Shown: piece by piece, positions 35,163 through 43,529 of the stretch | How positions within the stretch are numbered: the first letter of the stretch is position 1 | How the letters are laid out: each line of letters begins with the position of its first letter | Source of the DNA: Mesonia aquimarina | Lineage (GTDB): Bacteria; Bacteroidota; Bacteroidia; Flavobacteriales; Flavobacteriaceae | NCBI RefSeq assembly: GCF_003667275.1 | Contig: NZ_RCNV01000002.1 | Coordinates: forward strand, 186,001 to 250,000 | DNA length: 64,000 nt | Direction: 5' to 3' | Translations under genes and position numbers: made by a program | Notes under the pieces: generated by a model | Database searches by the model: none | What the model saw: only the letters and a program-made list of their open reading frames with translations | Told to the model about the DNA's origin: nothing

Positions 35163-35611
35163 TGAGCAATATTCGCATTACCAAGCAATTTAATTTTGAA
35201 ACCGGCCACGCACTTTATGGCTATGATGGCAAATGCAGAAATGTTCACGGCCATAGTTATAAGCTTAGCGTTACCGTAATTGGCACACCGATTGACGATA
35301 CTACCCACGTAAAATTTGGAATGGTCATAGATTTTGGCGACCTCAAAAAAATTGTAAAAGAAGAAATTGTAGATAAGTTTGATCATGCCACTGTTTTCAA
35401 CAAAAACACACCACATTTAGAACTTGCTAATGAGTTAGAAAAACGTGGCCATAATGTTATTTTGGTAGATTACCAGCCTACAAGTGAGCAAATGGTGATT
35501 GATTTTGCCGAAAAGATTAAAGCGCGGTTGCCAAAAAATATTCAATTACATTCCTTAAAATTACAAGAAACCGAAACCAGTTTTGCAGAATGGTATGCAA
35601 GTGATAATTAG
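35162..35611 (+). CDS. queD: 6-carboxytetrahydropterin synthase (QueD/PTPS family)
   Basis: QueD converts 7,8-dihydroneopterin triphosphate to 6-carboxytetrahydropterin in queuosine synthesis. Zinc histidines are H16, H29 and H31 (ETGHALYG, VHGHSYKL), the catalytic Cys is C25, and DHATVFNKN and LQETETSFAEW are also conserved. Length is 149 residues. The stop TAG is the TAG of the TTAGGGCG edge of repeat copy 3. Other queuosine genes are not in the window. Eukaryote-like pterin synthases look similar, but QueD is the usual bacterial role. Confidence 0.93.
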   Translation: MSNIRITKQFNFETGHALYGYDGKCRNVHGHSYKLSVTVIGTPIDDTTHVKFGMVIDFGDLKKIVKEEIVDKFDHATVFNKNTPHLELANELEKRGHNVILVDYQPTSEQMVIDFAEKIKARLPKNIQLHSLKLQETETSFAEWYASDN

Positions 35612-35711
35612 GGCGTTTCCCTAACGGGTCGGGCTTTCACTACTCGCTTTTCTCAATTTTTTATGCTAAAATTTTAAAAGAGCTTAAACAAAGCGTTCAA
35701 TCCCTAACGCA
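35608..35711 (+). repeat. interspersed repeat family 1, copy 3
   Basis: It starts TTAGGGCGTTTCCCTAACGG, continues GTCGGGCTTTCACTAC and ends CAATCCCTAACGCA. It lies between queD and lpxH in their orientation and supplies the queD stop codon. Confidence 0.85.
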
Positions 35712-35731
35712 AAAGCATCCACAGAAATAAG

Positions 35732-35739
35732 TATATTTG
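35732..35739 (+). promoter_or_regulatory. Bacteroidota -7 box for lpxH
   Basis: TATATTTG fits TAnnTTTG and lies 17 bases before the ATG. No clear -33 box. Confidence 0.5.
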
Positions 35740-35756
35740 ACTTTATAAATTAGTTT

Positions 35757-36509
35757 ATGCAAATTCCCGAAGGCAAAAAAATATATTTTTCCAGCGATAA
35801 TCATTTAGGCGCACCAACTACCATTGCCAGCAAACCTCGTGAAGAAAAGTTTGTAAAATGGCTAGACGAAGTGCAAAAAGATGCCGCTGCAATTTTTCTT
35901 TTAGGTGATTTATTCGATTTTTGGTTTGAGTATAAACATGTTGTTCCCAAAGGATTTGTGCGCGTTCTCGGAAAACTCGCCCAAATAAAAGACAGTGGAA
36001 TTCCTATTTATTTTTTTGTAGGAAACCACGATTTATGGATGGACGATTATTTTGAAAAAGAACTCAATATTCCCGTTTATCACAAACCGCAAGAATTTAC
36101 TTTTAACAACAAAAAATTTCTCATCGGTCACGGCGACGGCTTAGGTCCTGGAGATAAAGGTTACAAACGGATGAAAAAAGTCTTTACCAATCCGTTTTCA
36201 AAATGGTTGTACCGCTGGTTACATCCCGATATTGGCGTTCCGTTGGCAAAACATTTGTCTGTTAAAAACAAACTGATTTCAGGCGATGAAGATGCCAAAT
36301 TTTTAGGCGAAGAAAATGAATGGCTTGCACAGTACGCCAAGAGAAAATTAAGCCAAAAACATTACGATTATTTTGTATTTGGTCATCGGCATTTACCAAT
36401 GGAAATTGAAGTGGGCAGAAATTCTACTTATTTTAATTTAGGCGACTGGATTACGCAGTACACTTACGGCGTTTTTGATGGAGAAAATTTTAGTTTACAA
36501 GAATATTAA
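35757..36509 (+). CDS. lpxH: UDP-2,3-diacylglucosamine diphosphatase
   Basis: LpxH splits UDP-2,3-diacylglucosamine to lipid X in lipid A synthesis. The calcineurin-like metallophosphatase motifs are present: SDNHLG, GDLFDFWFEY, GNHDLWM, GHGDGLG and FGHRHLP. Length is 250 residues. The protein is cytoplasmic and membrane-associated. The gene ends 4 bases into the convergent DUF6686-like gene. Confidence 0.9.
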   Translation: MQIPEGKKIYFSSDNHLGAPTTIASKPREEKFVKWLDEVQKDAAAIFLLGDLFDFWFEYKHVVPKGFVRVLGKLAQIKDSGIPIYFFVGNHDLWMDDYFEKELNIPVYHKPQEFTFNNKKFLIGHGDGLGPGDKGYKRMKKVFTNPFSKWLYRWLHPDIGVPLAKHLSVKNKLISGDEDAKFLGEENEWLAQYAKRKLSQKHYDYFVFGHRHLPMEIEVGRNSTYFNLGDWITQYTYGVFDGENFSLQEY

Positions 36510-36844
36510 TTAGCACAAGTTTTTAAATATTCATGTTGCTCTAATTTAAAAATTGTACCGCCTAACAATTCATTTATATCCTCTAACTCTTCGCTGTTCA
36601 CGGCCAATTCTATTTTCTCTGAAGGTGTTCTTAATAACAAAGACCGACATTTTCTAGACGTTCTGCAATTCTCGCAACATTGCTGATTAGTGGTTTCTAA
36701 AACATGTTGTTGAAAAATCCTTAGCTCTTCTAAATTTAAATAAAAACCTGTATTCCTAAAAACCACTTGAATTTTATCACCCTTATTTTTCCAGAAAAAA
36801 GCGAGGCCAAAATTATTGCGATAAATAAATTGTAGATCTTCCAT
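36506..36844 (-). CDS. conserved small protein with cysteine cluster (DUF6686-like)
   Basis: The 112-residue cytoplasmic protein has no signal peptide. A central QQCCENCRTSRKC stretch clusters four cysteines and could bind metal. Flanking regions resemble DUF6686 (EDLQFIYRNNFGLAFFW), a Flavobacteriia family without known function. ATG 36844 is preferred over TTG 36853. The end overlaps the lpxH gene by 4 bases. Confidence 0.65.
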   Translation of the reverse strand: MEDLQFIYRNNFGLAFFWKNKGDKIQVVFRNTGFYLNLEELRIFQQHVLETTNQQCCENCRTSRKCRSLLLRTPSEKIELAVNSEELEDINELLGGTIFKLEQHEYLKTCAN

Positions 36845-36907
36845 TGATTGCAAAATTTACAATCAAAGATATTAATTATTTAGAATTGTTCTAAACAAAA
36901 ATTCACT

Positions 36908-37105
36908 TTATTTCTCTTGTTCTTTTTTACTAACATATTTTCCGATAAAATATGTTCCTAACAGAGGAATCATTATAAAAGCGGTATAATCTTGCCACCA
37001 ATTAAGTTGATTAGCAATTATGGCAAAAACCGCCATTCCTGCAATTGCTAAAATATTATGTAAGGGTAAAAAATTTTTGTTTTTTAAAGATGATATTCGA
37101 TTCAT
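36908..37105 (-). CDS. small two-helix membrane protein, unknown function
   Basis: Sixty-five residues with helices at about 15-33 (LHNILAIAGMAVFAIIANQ) and 41-57 (AFIMIPLLGTYFIGKYV), ending in a charged KKEQEK tail. ATG 37105 is chosen over an upstream TTG because it leaves a short basic N-terminus. Repeat copy 4 lies between it and recJ. Confidence 0.55.
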   Translation of the reverse strand: MNRISSLKNKNFLPLHNILAIAGMAVFAIIANQLNWWQDYTAFIMIPLLGTYFIGKYVSKKEQEK

Positions 37106-37165
37106 AACTAAAAGTTTAAAACTTAAATATAACAATTTTAATAGAGCTAAAAAACCAACTGTTTT

Positions 37166-37275
37166 TGCAAAAGGGATAGCAACGGAAATCCTTTTTAATT
37201 TTTAGTGAAAAAAAATAAAAAGATTGTAGTGTATAGCCCGACCCGAGCTTTTTTAAGCGAAGGGTTTTGCCCAAA
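37166..37275 (-). repeat. interspersed repeat family 1, copy 4
   Basis: On the minus strand it starts TTTGGGCAAAACCC, has CTCGGGTCGGGCTATACACT, and ends GGATTTCCGTTGCTATCC. It begins 3 bases after the recJ stop, in recJ orientation. Confidence 0.85.
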
Positions 37276-37278
37276 TTT

Positions 37279-38970
37279 TTATTGCAAATCTCTTAGCTTT
37301 AGTTGAAGAGAAACATTTCCGTTCCATTCATTTTCATCGATAGAATAGACCGCATCAAATGGCTTTTTATGTTCTACTAGAGAAAATTTTTCGCCTAAAT
37401 TAAAACCTATTGCTCCTATAAATTTTTTATCTGGCAACTGCTGAACGCTACATTTTAAATGTTTTTTTTCTTGTCCAACTGGCTTTGCAAATCCTGTATC
37501 GCATAAATTTTCGCTTAGAAAAACGGGCGTCATATTTCCGGGACCAAATGGCGCAAATTGCTTTAAAATACGATAAAACTTTGGCGTAATTTCTTTTAGC
37601 GCTAGGCTCATATCTATTGCTATTTCTGGTGTTAATAAACGCGGTTCTATACGTTGAGAAACGACTTCTTCAAATTTTTGTTTGAAACCTTCGTACTGTT
37701 CTTCTAACAAAGTTAATCCCGCAGCGTATTTATGTCCGCCAAATTGTTCAATAAAATCGGTGCAAGCTTCTAAAGCATTATATACGTCAAAGCCTTTTAC
37801 AGAACGTGCCGATGCTGCTAATTTATCTCCACTTTTGGTAAACACCAAGGTTGGACGATAATAGGTTTCTGTAAGTCGTGATGCCACAATGCCAATAACG
37901 CCTTTATGCCAATCTTCTTGGTAAACAACGGTAGTAAATCTTTTTTGCTCGTTGGCCGTTTCAATTTGCTGTAAAGCTTCTTGAGTTATAGATTTATCGG
38001 CTTCTTTTCTATCGCTATTAAATTGATCTATTTCTTGTGCGAATTTCTGCGCTTGTTCTAAATTTTCTTCAGTTAATAATTCTACAGCGTGCAAGCCATG
38101 TTTCATTCTTCCTGCAGCATTTATGCGCGGTGCGATTATAAAAACTACATCGGTTATGGTGAGTTTTTCTTTTTTTACCTGATCTAAAATTGCTTTGAAT
38201 CCGTTACGCGGAAGTGTGTTAATTACTTGTAATCCGTGATAAGCCAAAATGCGGTTTTCTCCTGTAATAGGAACAATATCTGCTCCAATAGCCGTTGCTA
38301 CCAAATCTAAATAAGGTAATAAGGTTTCAGCAGAATTACCAAGCTTATGTTCTAGGGCTTGAATTAATTTAAAGCCAACACCACAACCACACAATTCCTT
38401 GTAAGGATATTCGCAATCTTCTCTTTTTGGGTCTAAAACGGCAAAGGCTTTTGGAATTTCTTTTCCCGGCCGGTGGTGATCGCAAATAATAAAATCGATT
38501 CCTTTTTCTTTAGCGTAAGCAACTTTTTCGATTGCTTTTATTCCGCAGTCTAAGGCAATAATTAACGTAATATCATTATCGGCTGCAAAATCTATTCCCG
38601 TATAAGAAATACCGTAGCCTTCTGCATAACGATCTGGAATGTAACTTGCAATTTGTGGCGATCGCGTTTTCAAATAAGAACTCATGAGCGCAACGCTTGT
38701 GGTTCCATCAACATCATAATCACCATAAACCATTATATTTTCGTTTTCGTTAATGGCTTTTTCTACCCGATTGACCGCTTTTTCCATATCTGTCATCAAA
38801 AAAGGATCATGTAGTTTTGCTAAACTTGGTCTAAAAAAGTGCTTGGCTTCTTCAAAAGTTTCTATACCGCGCTGAACCAATAAATATGCAATAGCTTGGG
38901 GCACCTGCAAATCATTCTGTAATTGAGCTACTTTATTAGCATCAGGTTTTGGTTTTAGAGTCCAGCGCAT
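37279..38970 (-). CDS. recJ: single-stranded-DNA-specific exonuclease RecJ
   Basis: RecJ degrades single-stranded DNA 5'-3' in recombination and repair. The DHH motifs are present: YGDYDVDGTTSVALM near residue 81, ICDHHRPG near 166, and a following DHHA1-type domain with GFDVYNALEACTDFIEQFGGHKYAAG. The C-terminal OB-fold is visible. Length is 563 residues. ATG 38970 gives the usual RWTLKP start. Confidence 0.96.
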   Translation of the reverse strand: MRWTLKPKPDANKVAQLQNDLQVPQAIAYLLVQRGIETFEEAKHFFRPSLAKLHDPFLMTDMEKAVNRVEKAINENENIMVYGDYDVDGTTSVALMSSYLKTRSPQIASYIPDRYAEGYGISYTGIDFAADNDITLIIALDCGIKAIEKVAYAKEKGIDFIICDHHRPGKEIPKAFAVLDPKREDCEYPYKELCGCGVGFKLIQALEHKLGNSAETLLPYLDLVATAIGADIVPITGENRILAYHGLQVINTLPRNGFKAILDQVKKEKLTITDVVFIIAPRINAAGRMKHGLHAVELLTEENLEQAQKFAQEIDQFNSDRKEADKSITQEALQQIETANEQKRFTTVVYQEDWHKGVIGIVASRLTETYYRPTLVFTKSGDKLAASARSVKGFDVYNALEACTDFIEQFGGHKYAAGLTLLEEQYEGFKQKFEEVVSQRIEPRLLTPEIAIDMSLALKEITPKFYRILKQFAPFGPGNMTPVFLSENLCDTGFAKPVGQEKKHLKCSVQQLPDKKFIGAIGFNLGEKFSLVEHKKPFDAVYSIDENEWNGNVSLQLKLRDLQ

Positions 38971-39062
38971 AGAAAGAAAATTTAGCGAATAAAATTACAA
39001 ATTTCAATTCTGCTAGATTATACTTATCTTTCTTATTTCTAAACAACTTTATAAAACAATTT

Positions 39063-39653
39063 ATGCCCTTAGTTTCTCCTTTAAACCCAAACCACGATCA
39101 AGAAACCAAAGAACTTGCCGAATTTTTTAATGAAACACTCGGTTTTTGCCCCAACAGCGTACTCACAATGCAACATAGACCGGCAATTAGCAAAGCTTTT
39201 ATTCAGTTGAATAAAGCGGTTATGGCGAATGAAGGAAAGTTGACTTCAGCTTTAAAACGAATGATTGCTTGGGTAAGCAGCAACGCTACAGGTTGTAGGT
39301 ATTGTCAAGCACACGCCATTAGAGCTGCAGAACGTTACGGAGCTGAACAGGAGAAACTAGACAATATTTGGGATTATAAAACTCATCAGGCTTTTTCTGA
39401 AGCAGAACGCGTTGCGCTAGACTTTTCTTTAGCGGCATCTCAAGTTCCCAATGCGGTTGATGAAAACTTAAAAAAACGCTTATATAAATACTGGAATGAA
39501 GGTGAAGTTGTAGAAATGCTAGGCGTTATTTCTCTTTTTGGTTATTTAAACCGATGGAATGATTCTATGGGAACTTCTATTGAAAAAGGCGCCGTAGAAA
39601 GTGGTGAAAAGTATTTGCAAAAAACCGGATGGAATCCTGGAAAACACGCTTAA
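39063..39653 (+). CDS. carboxymuconolactone decarboxylase / AhpD-like peroxidase-related protein
   Basis: The AhpD-type redox motif CRYCQAHAIRAAERYG is near residue 79, with the conserved His. The 196-residue length and the GFCPNSVLTMQHRP start match peroxidase-related enzymes of this family. It is cytoplasmic and probably acts in peroxide or thiol chemistry; the partner peroxiredoxin is not adjacent. Its stop overlaps the next minus-strand gene by 4 bases. Confidence 0.83.
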   Translation: MPLVSPLNPNHDQETKELAEFFNETLGFCPNSVLTMQHRPAISKAFIQLNKAVMANEGKLTSALKRMIAWVSSNATGCRYCQAHAIRAAERYGAEQEKLDNIWDYKTHQAFSEAERVALDFSLAASQVPNAVDENLKKRLYKYWNEGEVVEMLGVISLFGYLNRWNDSMGTSIEKGAVESGEKYLQKTGWNPGKHA

Positions 39654-39922
39654 ATAAATTCTTCTAAAAGGAAAATTGTTAATGCTGCAATAAGTAAAAA
39701 AATAACAGAAAAAATTAAGATTCTTTTTCGTGTTCGTTGTTTATTTTCTTTTTGTAAACGGATTCTAATTTTTTGAAGTTCTTCCGGTGATATTTTTTCA
39801 ATAGGAATTCCTGCTTGTTTACTTTTTACTGAAGAGTATTCTTTATCAAAATAAGTAGAACGAGAACGCGCGTTATTTTTTAACGTTGTAATCATAGCAT
39901 GTACCGAACCTCCAAAACTCAT
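39650..39922 (-). CDS. small tail-anchored protein, unknown function
   Basis: A soluble basic segment (HAMITTLKNNARSRSTYFDKEY) is followed by a helix at the C-terminus (about 68-87), ending LLEEFI, so it is tail-anchored. ATG 39922 gives the MSFGGSV start and 90 residues; an upstream TTG would add 9 residues. A near-consensus TATCTTTA lies upstream. I recognise the conserved start from Flavobacteriia but know no function. Confidence 0.6.
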   Translation of the reverse strand: MSFGGSVHAMITTLKNNARSRSTYFDKEYSSVKSKQAGIPIEKISPEELQKIRIRLQKENKQRTRKRILIFSVIFLLIAALTIFLLEEFI

Positions 39923-40055
39923 GTAAAAAAGTGCTTTATTATTGCTCAACCCTTAAAGATAGTAAATTTCTTTCTTTTTTATTTTTGTAAATTCATATTC
40001 ATTTTTCAAGCCCATAAAAATTAAATACCTTTCGCTTATTATTATAAATATAATT

Positions 40056-40475
40056 ATGGATCAAGAAAAGCTGAAGTTTAAACATAAAAACACTTTACGT
40101 CATCTCATTTTTCTACTGCTAGGAATTTTGTTTATGATTATTGGTTTTGTGGCCTATTACACCACCAAAGATTTTTTCTACTTTTACCTTATTGCCATCG
40201 CAAATATTGCTATTATTTATGTACTCATCAATTCGCAAATCAAAAAAAATCAAGTGGTTTACGATGCTATTTTTTTAAAATATCGATTAATAAATTCACC
40301 CGTACAACGTATAAAAATTGATGATATTTATACGTACGAACAAATTGAAAAAAGTTTACGTGTAGAGCTCAAAGACCACAGTATTACCGAAATAAACCTC
40401 GCAAATTATCAGGAAAATTCTGTGCAAGAATTTAAAAATTTACTCCAAAAATTATGCGATTATAATGCTTCATAA
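40056..40475 (+). CDS. two-helix membrane protein with PH-like cytoplasmic domain, unknown function
   Basis: A basic start is followed by helices at about 16-34 and 42-60. The remaining ~75 residues look like a compact bacterial PH-type beta sheet (NQVVYDAIFLKYRLI, INLANYQENSVQEFK). Length is 139 residues. A -7 box TATTTTTG is at 39980-39987. No family was recognised with confidence. Confidence 0.55.
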   Translation: MDQEKLKFKHKNTLRHLIFLLLGILFMIIGFVAYYTTKDFFYFYLIAIANIAIIYVLINSQIKKNQVVYDAIFLKYRLINSPVQRIKIDDIYTYEQIEKSLRVELKDHSITEINLANYQENSVQEFKNLLQKLCDYNAS

Positions 40476-40619
40476 TTTTCTTAGAAGCTCATTCTCTTCA
40501 TATTAGCATGATGATTTTTTAAAATTTTAGTTGAATTAGTGGAACAATTATCAATTAATTTAGTCTATTATAATAGAGTAACGTACTCAAGACTAAAACA
40601 TTAATCAAAATTATTCATC

Positions 40620-41021
40620 ATGAAAAAAACAATTTTAACACTGGCTTTAGCTTTAATTTCTGCTATAAGTTTTGCAAACATTAATGCTAACGTAGAAGAA
40701 CCACAACCTATTTCTACTTACGAATTAGACGCAAAAGAAACACTTAATTCTTTTTGTAAAGCAGTAATGAAGGGAAATATCAATGTTGTAAAACAACTAA
40801 TTGATTTAGGAGAAGACGTAAACCAAAAATCATTAGGTAAAACGCCGGCAATGTACGCCGCGCGGTATAACAAAGCTGAAGTTTTAAGTTTATTAATTGC
40901 TCACGGAGCTGATTTAAGAATTACCTCTGATTCTGAAAAATACACTGCTAAAAAATTTGCAGAACTTTCTAATGCAAAAGAAGTGTTAGCTGTTATTCAA
41001 GCTACAGAACAGAAAAAATAG
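40620..41021 (+). CDS. secreted ankyrin-repeat protein
   Basis: A signal peptide ends near residue 20 (ISAISFANINA). The mature part carries about two ankyrin repeats: NVVKQLIDLGEDVNQKSLGKTPAMYAARYNKAEVLSL region near 55-90, with a third partial repeat after it. Ankyrin repeats bind proteins. The short periplasmic form has no known partner here. Length is 133 residues. Confidence 0.78.
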   Translation: MKKTILTLALALISAISFANINANVEEPQPISTYELDAKETLNSFCKAVMKGNINVVKQLIDLGEDVNQKSLGKTPAMYAARYNKAEVLSLLIAHGADLRITSDSEKYTAKKFAELSNAKEVLAVIQATEQKK

Positions 41022-41074
41022 TTCTTAAAAAAATCATCACAAAGGTGGTTTGTTGCAACTTGCGATAAACCACT

Positions 41075-41746
41075 TTATTTTTTGCCCGAAACAATTATTA
41101 CAATTTCGCCTTTTGGTGCTTTTGCTTGAAAATGACTTTCCACTTCTTTTATGCTTCCACGGATCGTTTCTTCGTGCATTTTAGAAATTTCTCGTGAAAC
41201 AGAAACTTGACGATCTTCTCCAAAATATTTTGAAAAATGACCCAATGTTTTCAGTAATTTATGAGGCGATTCATAAAAAATCATGGTTCTTTTTTCTTCG
41301 GCTAAAATTTCTAAACGCGTTTGGCGTCCTTTTTTTACCGGTAAAAATCCTTCGAATACAAATTTATCATTTGGTAAACCACTATTAACTAACGCAGGGA
41401 CAAAAGCTGTTGCGCCAGGTAAACAATCGACTTCTATATTATTTTCAACACAAGCTCTAGTCAGTAAAAAACCGGGATCAGAAATTGCCGGTGTTCCTGC
41501 ATCACTTATTAATGCTGCGGTTTCTCCACTATTTAAACGGTCTGTAATTAACTTTACTGTTTTATGTTCATTATGCATATGATGACTGTGCATTTGCGTG
41601 GTAATTTCAAAATGCTTCATCAATTTTCCGCTTGTTCTCGTGTCTTCAGCTAAAATAAAGTCGACTTCTTTTAAAACCTTTACCGCTCTAAAAGTCATAT
41701 CGTCTAAATTGCCGATGGGCGTTGGGACAATAAACAGTTTTCCCAT
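41075..41746 (-). CDS. rsmI: 16S rRNA (cytidine1402-2'-O)-methyltransferase
   Basis: RsmI methylates the 2'-OH of C1402 of 16S rRNA with S-adenosylmethionine. The start FIVPTPIGNLDDMTFRA, the ALISDAGTPAISDPG segment near residue 78 and FYESPHKL near 153 are characteristic tetrapyrrole-methylase-fold features. Length is 223 residues. The start overlaps the stop of the preceding gene by one base, so the two genes are coupled. Confidence 0.95.
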   Translation of the reverse strand: MGKLFIVPTPIGNLDDMTFRAVKVLKEVDFILAEDTRTSGKLMKHFEITTQMHSHHMHNEHKTVKLITDRLNSGETAALISDAGTPAISDPGFLLTRACVENNIEVDCLPGATAFVPALVNSGLPNDKFVFEGFLPVKKGRQTRLEILAEEKRTMIFYESPHKLLKTLGHFSKYFGEDRQVSVSREISKMHEETIRGSIKEVESHFQAKAPKGEIVIIVSGKK

Positions 41747-42789
41747 TAGTCAAATCTATTTTCTATGGCTTCTAAAAAACGAGCTTCGTACTCCTCTTTT
41801 CCTTCCCAATTATTATAATCAGGTTTTATTTGTTCCTGAATAAAACTTTGTGCTTCTGCGAAATTTTCAATTGTATTAAGTTGTGAAAGTACGCGGTTAT
41901 AATCTGCCGCATTGCCATCAAACAAATGCTTTATATAAGCTAACCTGTCATTTAGGCCAATGTTAATTCCTTTTTTTAAACGGTCATTTAACGAGCGTTT
42001 TTGCCCTGCTAAATCGTTGGTTTTTTTTGATTGGTCTTTCGGCTCAAATTCCGGGATTTCTGGCTGAAATAATTCTTCTTGTTTCGGCGTTTCACTTATT
42101 GGACTTTCATTTTTTTCTTCTTCTTGTGTTTCGTCAGAATTTTTTTCCGCCTCTTTTTCTATCGGTTGTTCTTCATTTGAAGTTTCTTTTTCCTTAGAAG
42201 AATTGGTGTTTTTAGAAACTGGTTCAAACTGCGGCAATTCATCGTAATGAACGCCCAAATCGCGCAATTCGTCTTTTGTTTTTTCTTCTTTTTCGGGAAG
42301 AATTTCATCTAAGACCTCATCTACTTGTTGCGATTCAGGAAACATTTGAGCCACGATATCTTTTATTTTCTCTGTATTTGGCTCGGTAATGGCCTCTTCA
42401 TTGTGTTCTAAACCATCGGGGCGATAATTTCTTTCCTTAATTTCTTTAATTATTTCCATCGGCATTTCTGCCACAATGCTTTTTATCAACTCCGTATTAG
42501 GTTGCGTAAGAGGTTCTGTGTTATGTTCGGTTCCGTCGAGTCGTGTTTTATCTGCTTCATTTTTTTTAGGTTTTTCTTCAGCAGTTTTTTCACTTAACGC
42601 TTCCTCAATTTGTTTTTTTCCAATGCTCGGTTGCGGATCCGAAAAGTGTTTTTCAGCAAAAGATAAAACCGATAATTTTTCATACAAAACACCGGTTACG
42701 GCCTTTAATTCGTGCACATCTGCTTTGTTTTTCAACTGTAAAATTCGGTGTGCAATACTTAATAATTCTCCTTCAAGCGACTTCTTCAT
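41746..42789 (-). CDS. conserved Bacteroidota protein with internal 40-residue-period repeat, upstream of rsmI
   Basis: A 347-residue acidic protein. Residues 1-50 are helical. A repeat lies at 85-110 (DGTEHNTEPLTQPNTE...) and again at 125-150 (DGLEHNEEAITEPNTE...), 40 residues apart. A Glu/Lys-rich disordered middle follows. The last ~80 residues (SLNDRLKKGINIGLNDRL, FLEAIENRF) look like a compact helical domain. There is no signal peptide. The function is unknown. Its gene overlaps rsmI, and it could act in ribosome biogenesis, but only by association. Confidence 0.65.
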   Translation of the reverse strand: MKKSLEGELLSIAHRILQLKNKADVHELKAVTGVLYEKLSVLSFAEKHFSDPQPSIGKKQIEEALSEKTAEEKPKKNEADKTRLDGTEHNTEPLTQPNTELIKSIVAEMPMEIIKEIKERNYRPDGLEHNEEAITEPNTEKIKDIVAQMFPESQQVDEVLDEILPEKEEKTKDELRDLGVHYDELPQFEPVSKNTNSSKEKETSNEEQPIEKEAEKNSDETQEEEKNESPISETPKQEELFQPEIPEFEPKDQSKKTNDLAGQKRSLNDRLKKGINIGLNDRLAYIKHLFDGNAADYNRVLSQLNTIENFAEAQSFIQEQIKPDYNNWEGKEEYEARFLEAIENRFD

Positions 42790-42852
42790 AACTTTATGCT
42801 TTACTTTTTTGGGGCGGTTGTATTTTTAGTAAATTTATCTTTCATTTAATGT

Positions 42853-42870
42853 AACAGGAATTTTCCTGTT
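42853..42870. promoter_or_regulatory. perfect 8-bp palindrome between divergent genes, near tdk
   Basis: AACAGGAA and TTCCTGTT are separated by TT. The site lies in the divergent gap between the rsmI-pair gene and tdk, 20 bases before the tdk ATG. It looks like a dimeric-regulator site, but no binding protein is known. Confidence 0.45.
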
Positions 42871-42890
42871 TTAGTGCTGAAAATTACAAA

Positions 42891-43526
42891 ATGTTTCTCG
42901 AAAATACAGTAAATCAGGAAGAGCAATTTGGTTGGATTGAAGTTATTTGCGGAAGTATGTTTTCCGGAAAAACCGAAGAACTTATCCGCCGCTTAAAGCG
43001 TGCGCAATTTGCCAAGCAAAAAGTAGAAATTTTTAAACCCGCGCTAGATAGACGTTATGATGAAGATATGGTTGTTTCTCACGATGCTAATGAAATTCGT
43101 TCTACACCTGTTCCCGCAGCAGCAAACATTAGAATTTTAGCAGATAATTGCGATGTAATTGGGATTGATGAAGCGCAATTTTTTGATGATGAAATTGTAA
43201 CCGTTTGTAACGATTTGGCCAATAAAGGCGTGCGCGTTATTGTTGCCGGATTAGATATGGATTTTAAAGGAAATCCCTTTGGACCGATGCCAAATTTAAT
43301 GGCAACAGCAGAATATGTAACCAAAGTGCACGCGGTTTGTACAAGAACTGGAAATTTAGCACAATACAGTTTTAGAAAATCGGCTAATAAAGATTTAGTT
43401 ATGTTAGGCGAAACCGAAGAGTATGAACCTTTAAGCAGAGCTGCCTATTACAAAGCCATGCTTACTGAAAAAGTGAAAAAAATTGAGCTGAACGATATTG
43501 AAGAAATCTCGAAGAAGAAAGAATAA
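42891..43526 (+). CDS. tdk: thymidine kinase
   Basis: Salvage kinase that phosphorylates deoxythymidine. The P-loop is CGSMFSGKTEELIRR near residue 20, DEAQFF near 99 has the catalytic Glu, and AGLDMDFKGNPFGPM is also conserved. The usual CxxC zinc pair appears reduced: only one Cys of CTRTGNLAQYSFR remains, as in other Bacteroidota TKs I recall. Length is 211 residues. The gene is 3 bases before alr, so it is co-transcribed. Confidence 0.95.
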   Translation: MFLENTVNQEEQFGWIEVICGSMFSGKTEELIRRLKRAQFAKQKVEIFKPALDRRYDEDMVVSHDANEIRSTPVPAAANIRILADNCDVIGIDEAQFFDDEIVTVCNDLANKGVRVIVAGLDMDFKGNPFGPMPNLMATAEYVTKVHAVCTRTGNLAQYSFRKSANKDLVMLGETEEYEPLSRAAYYKAMLTEKVKKIELNDIEEISKKKE

Positions 43527-43529
43527 TTT

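Noticed and set aside
40476-40619. Possible regulatory or coding feature before the ankyrin gene
   Set aside because: Only AT-rich sequence; no convincing promoter, hairpin or frame was seen.
42891-43526. Loss of a zinc cysteine in thymidine kinase as an inactivating change
   Set aside because: The P-loop and catalytic Glu are intact, and reduced zinc ligands occur in other Bacteroidota thymidine kinases, so it is not a sign of decay.
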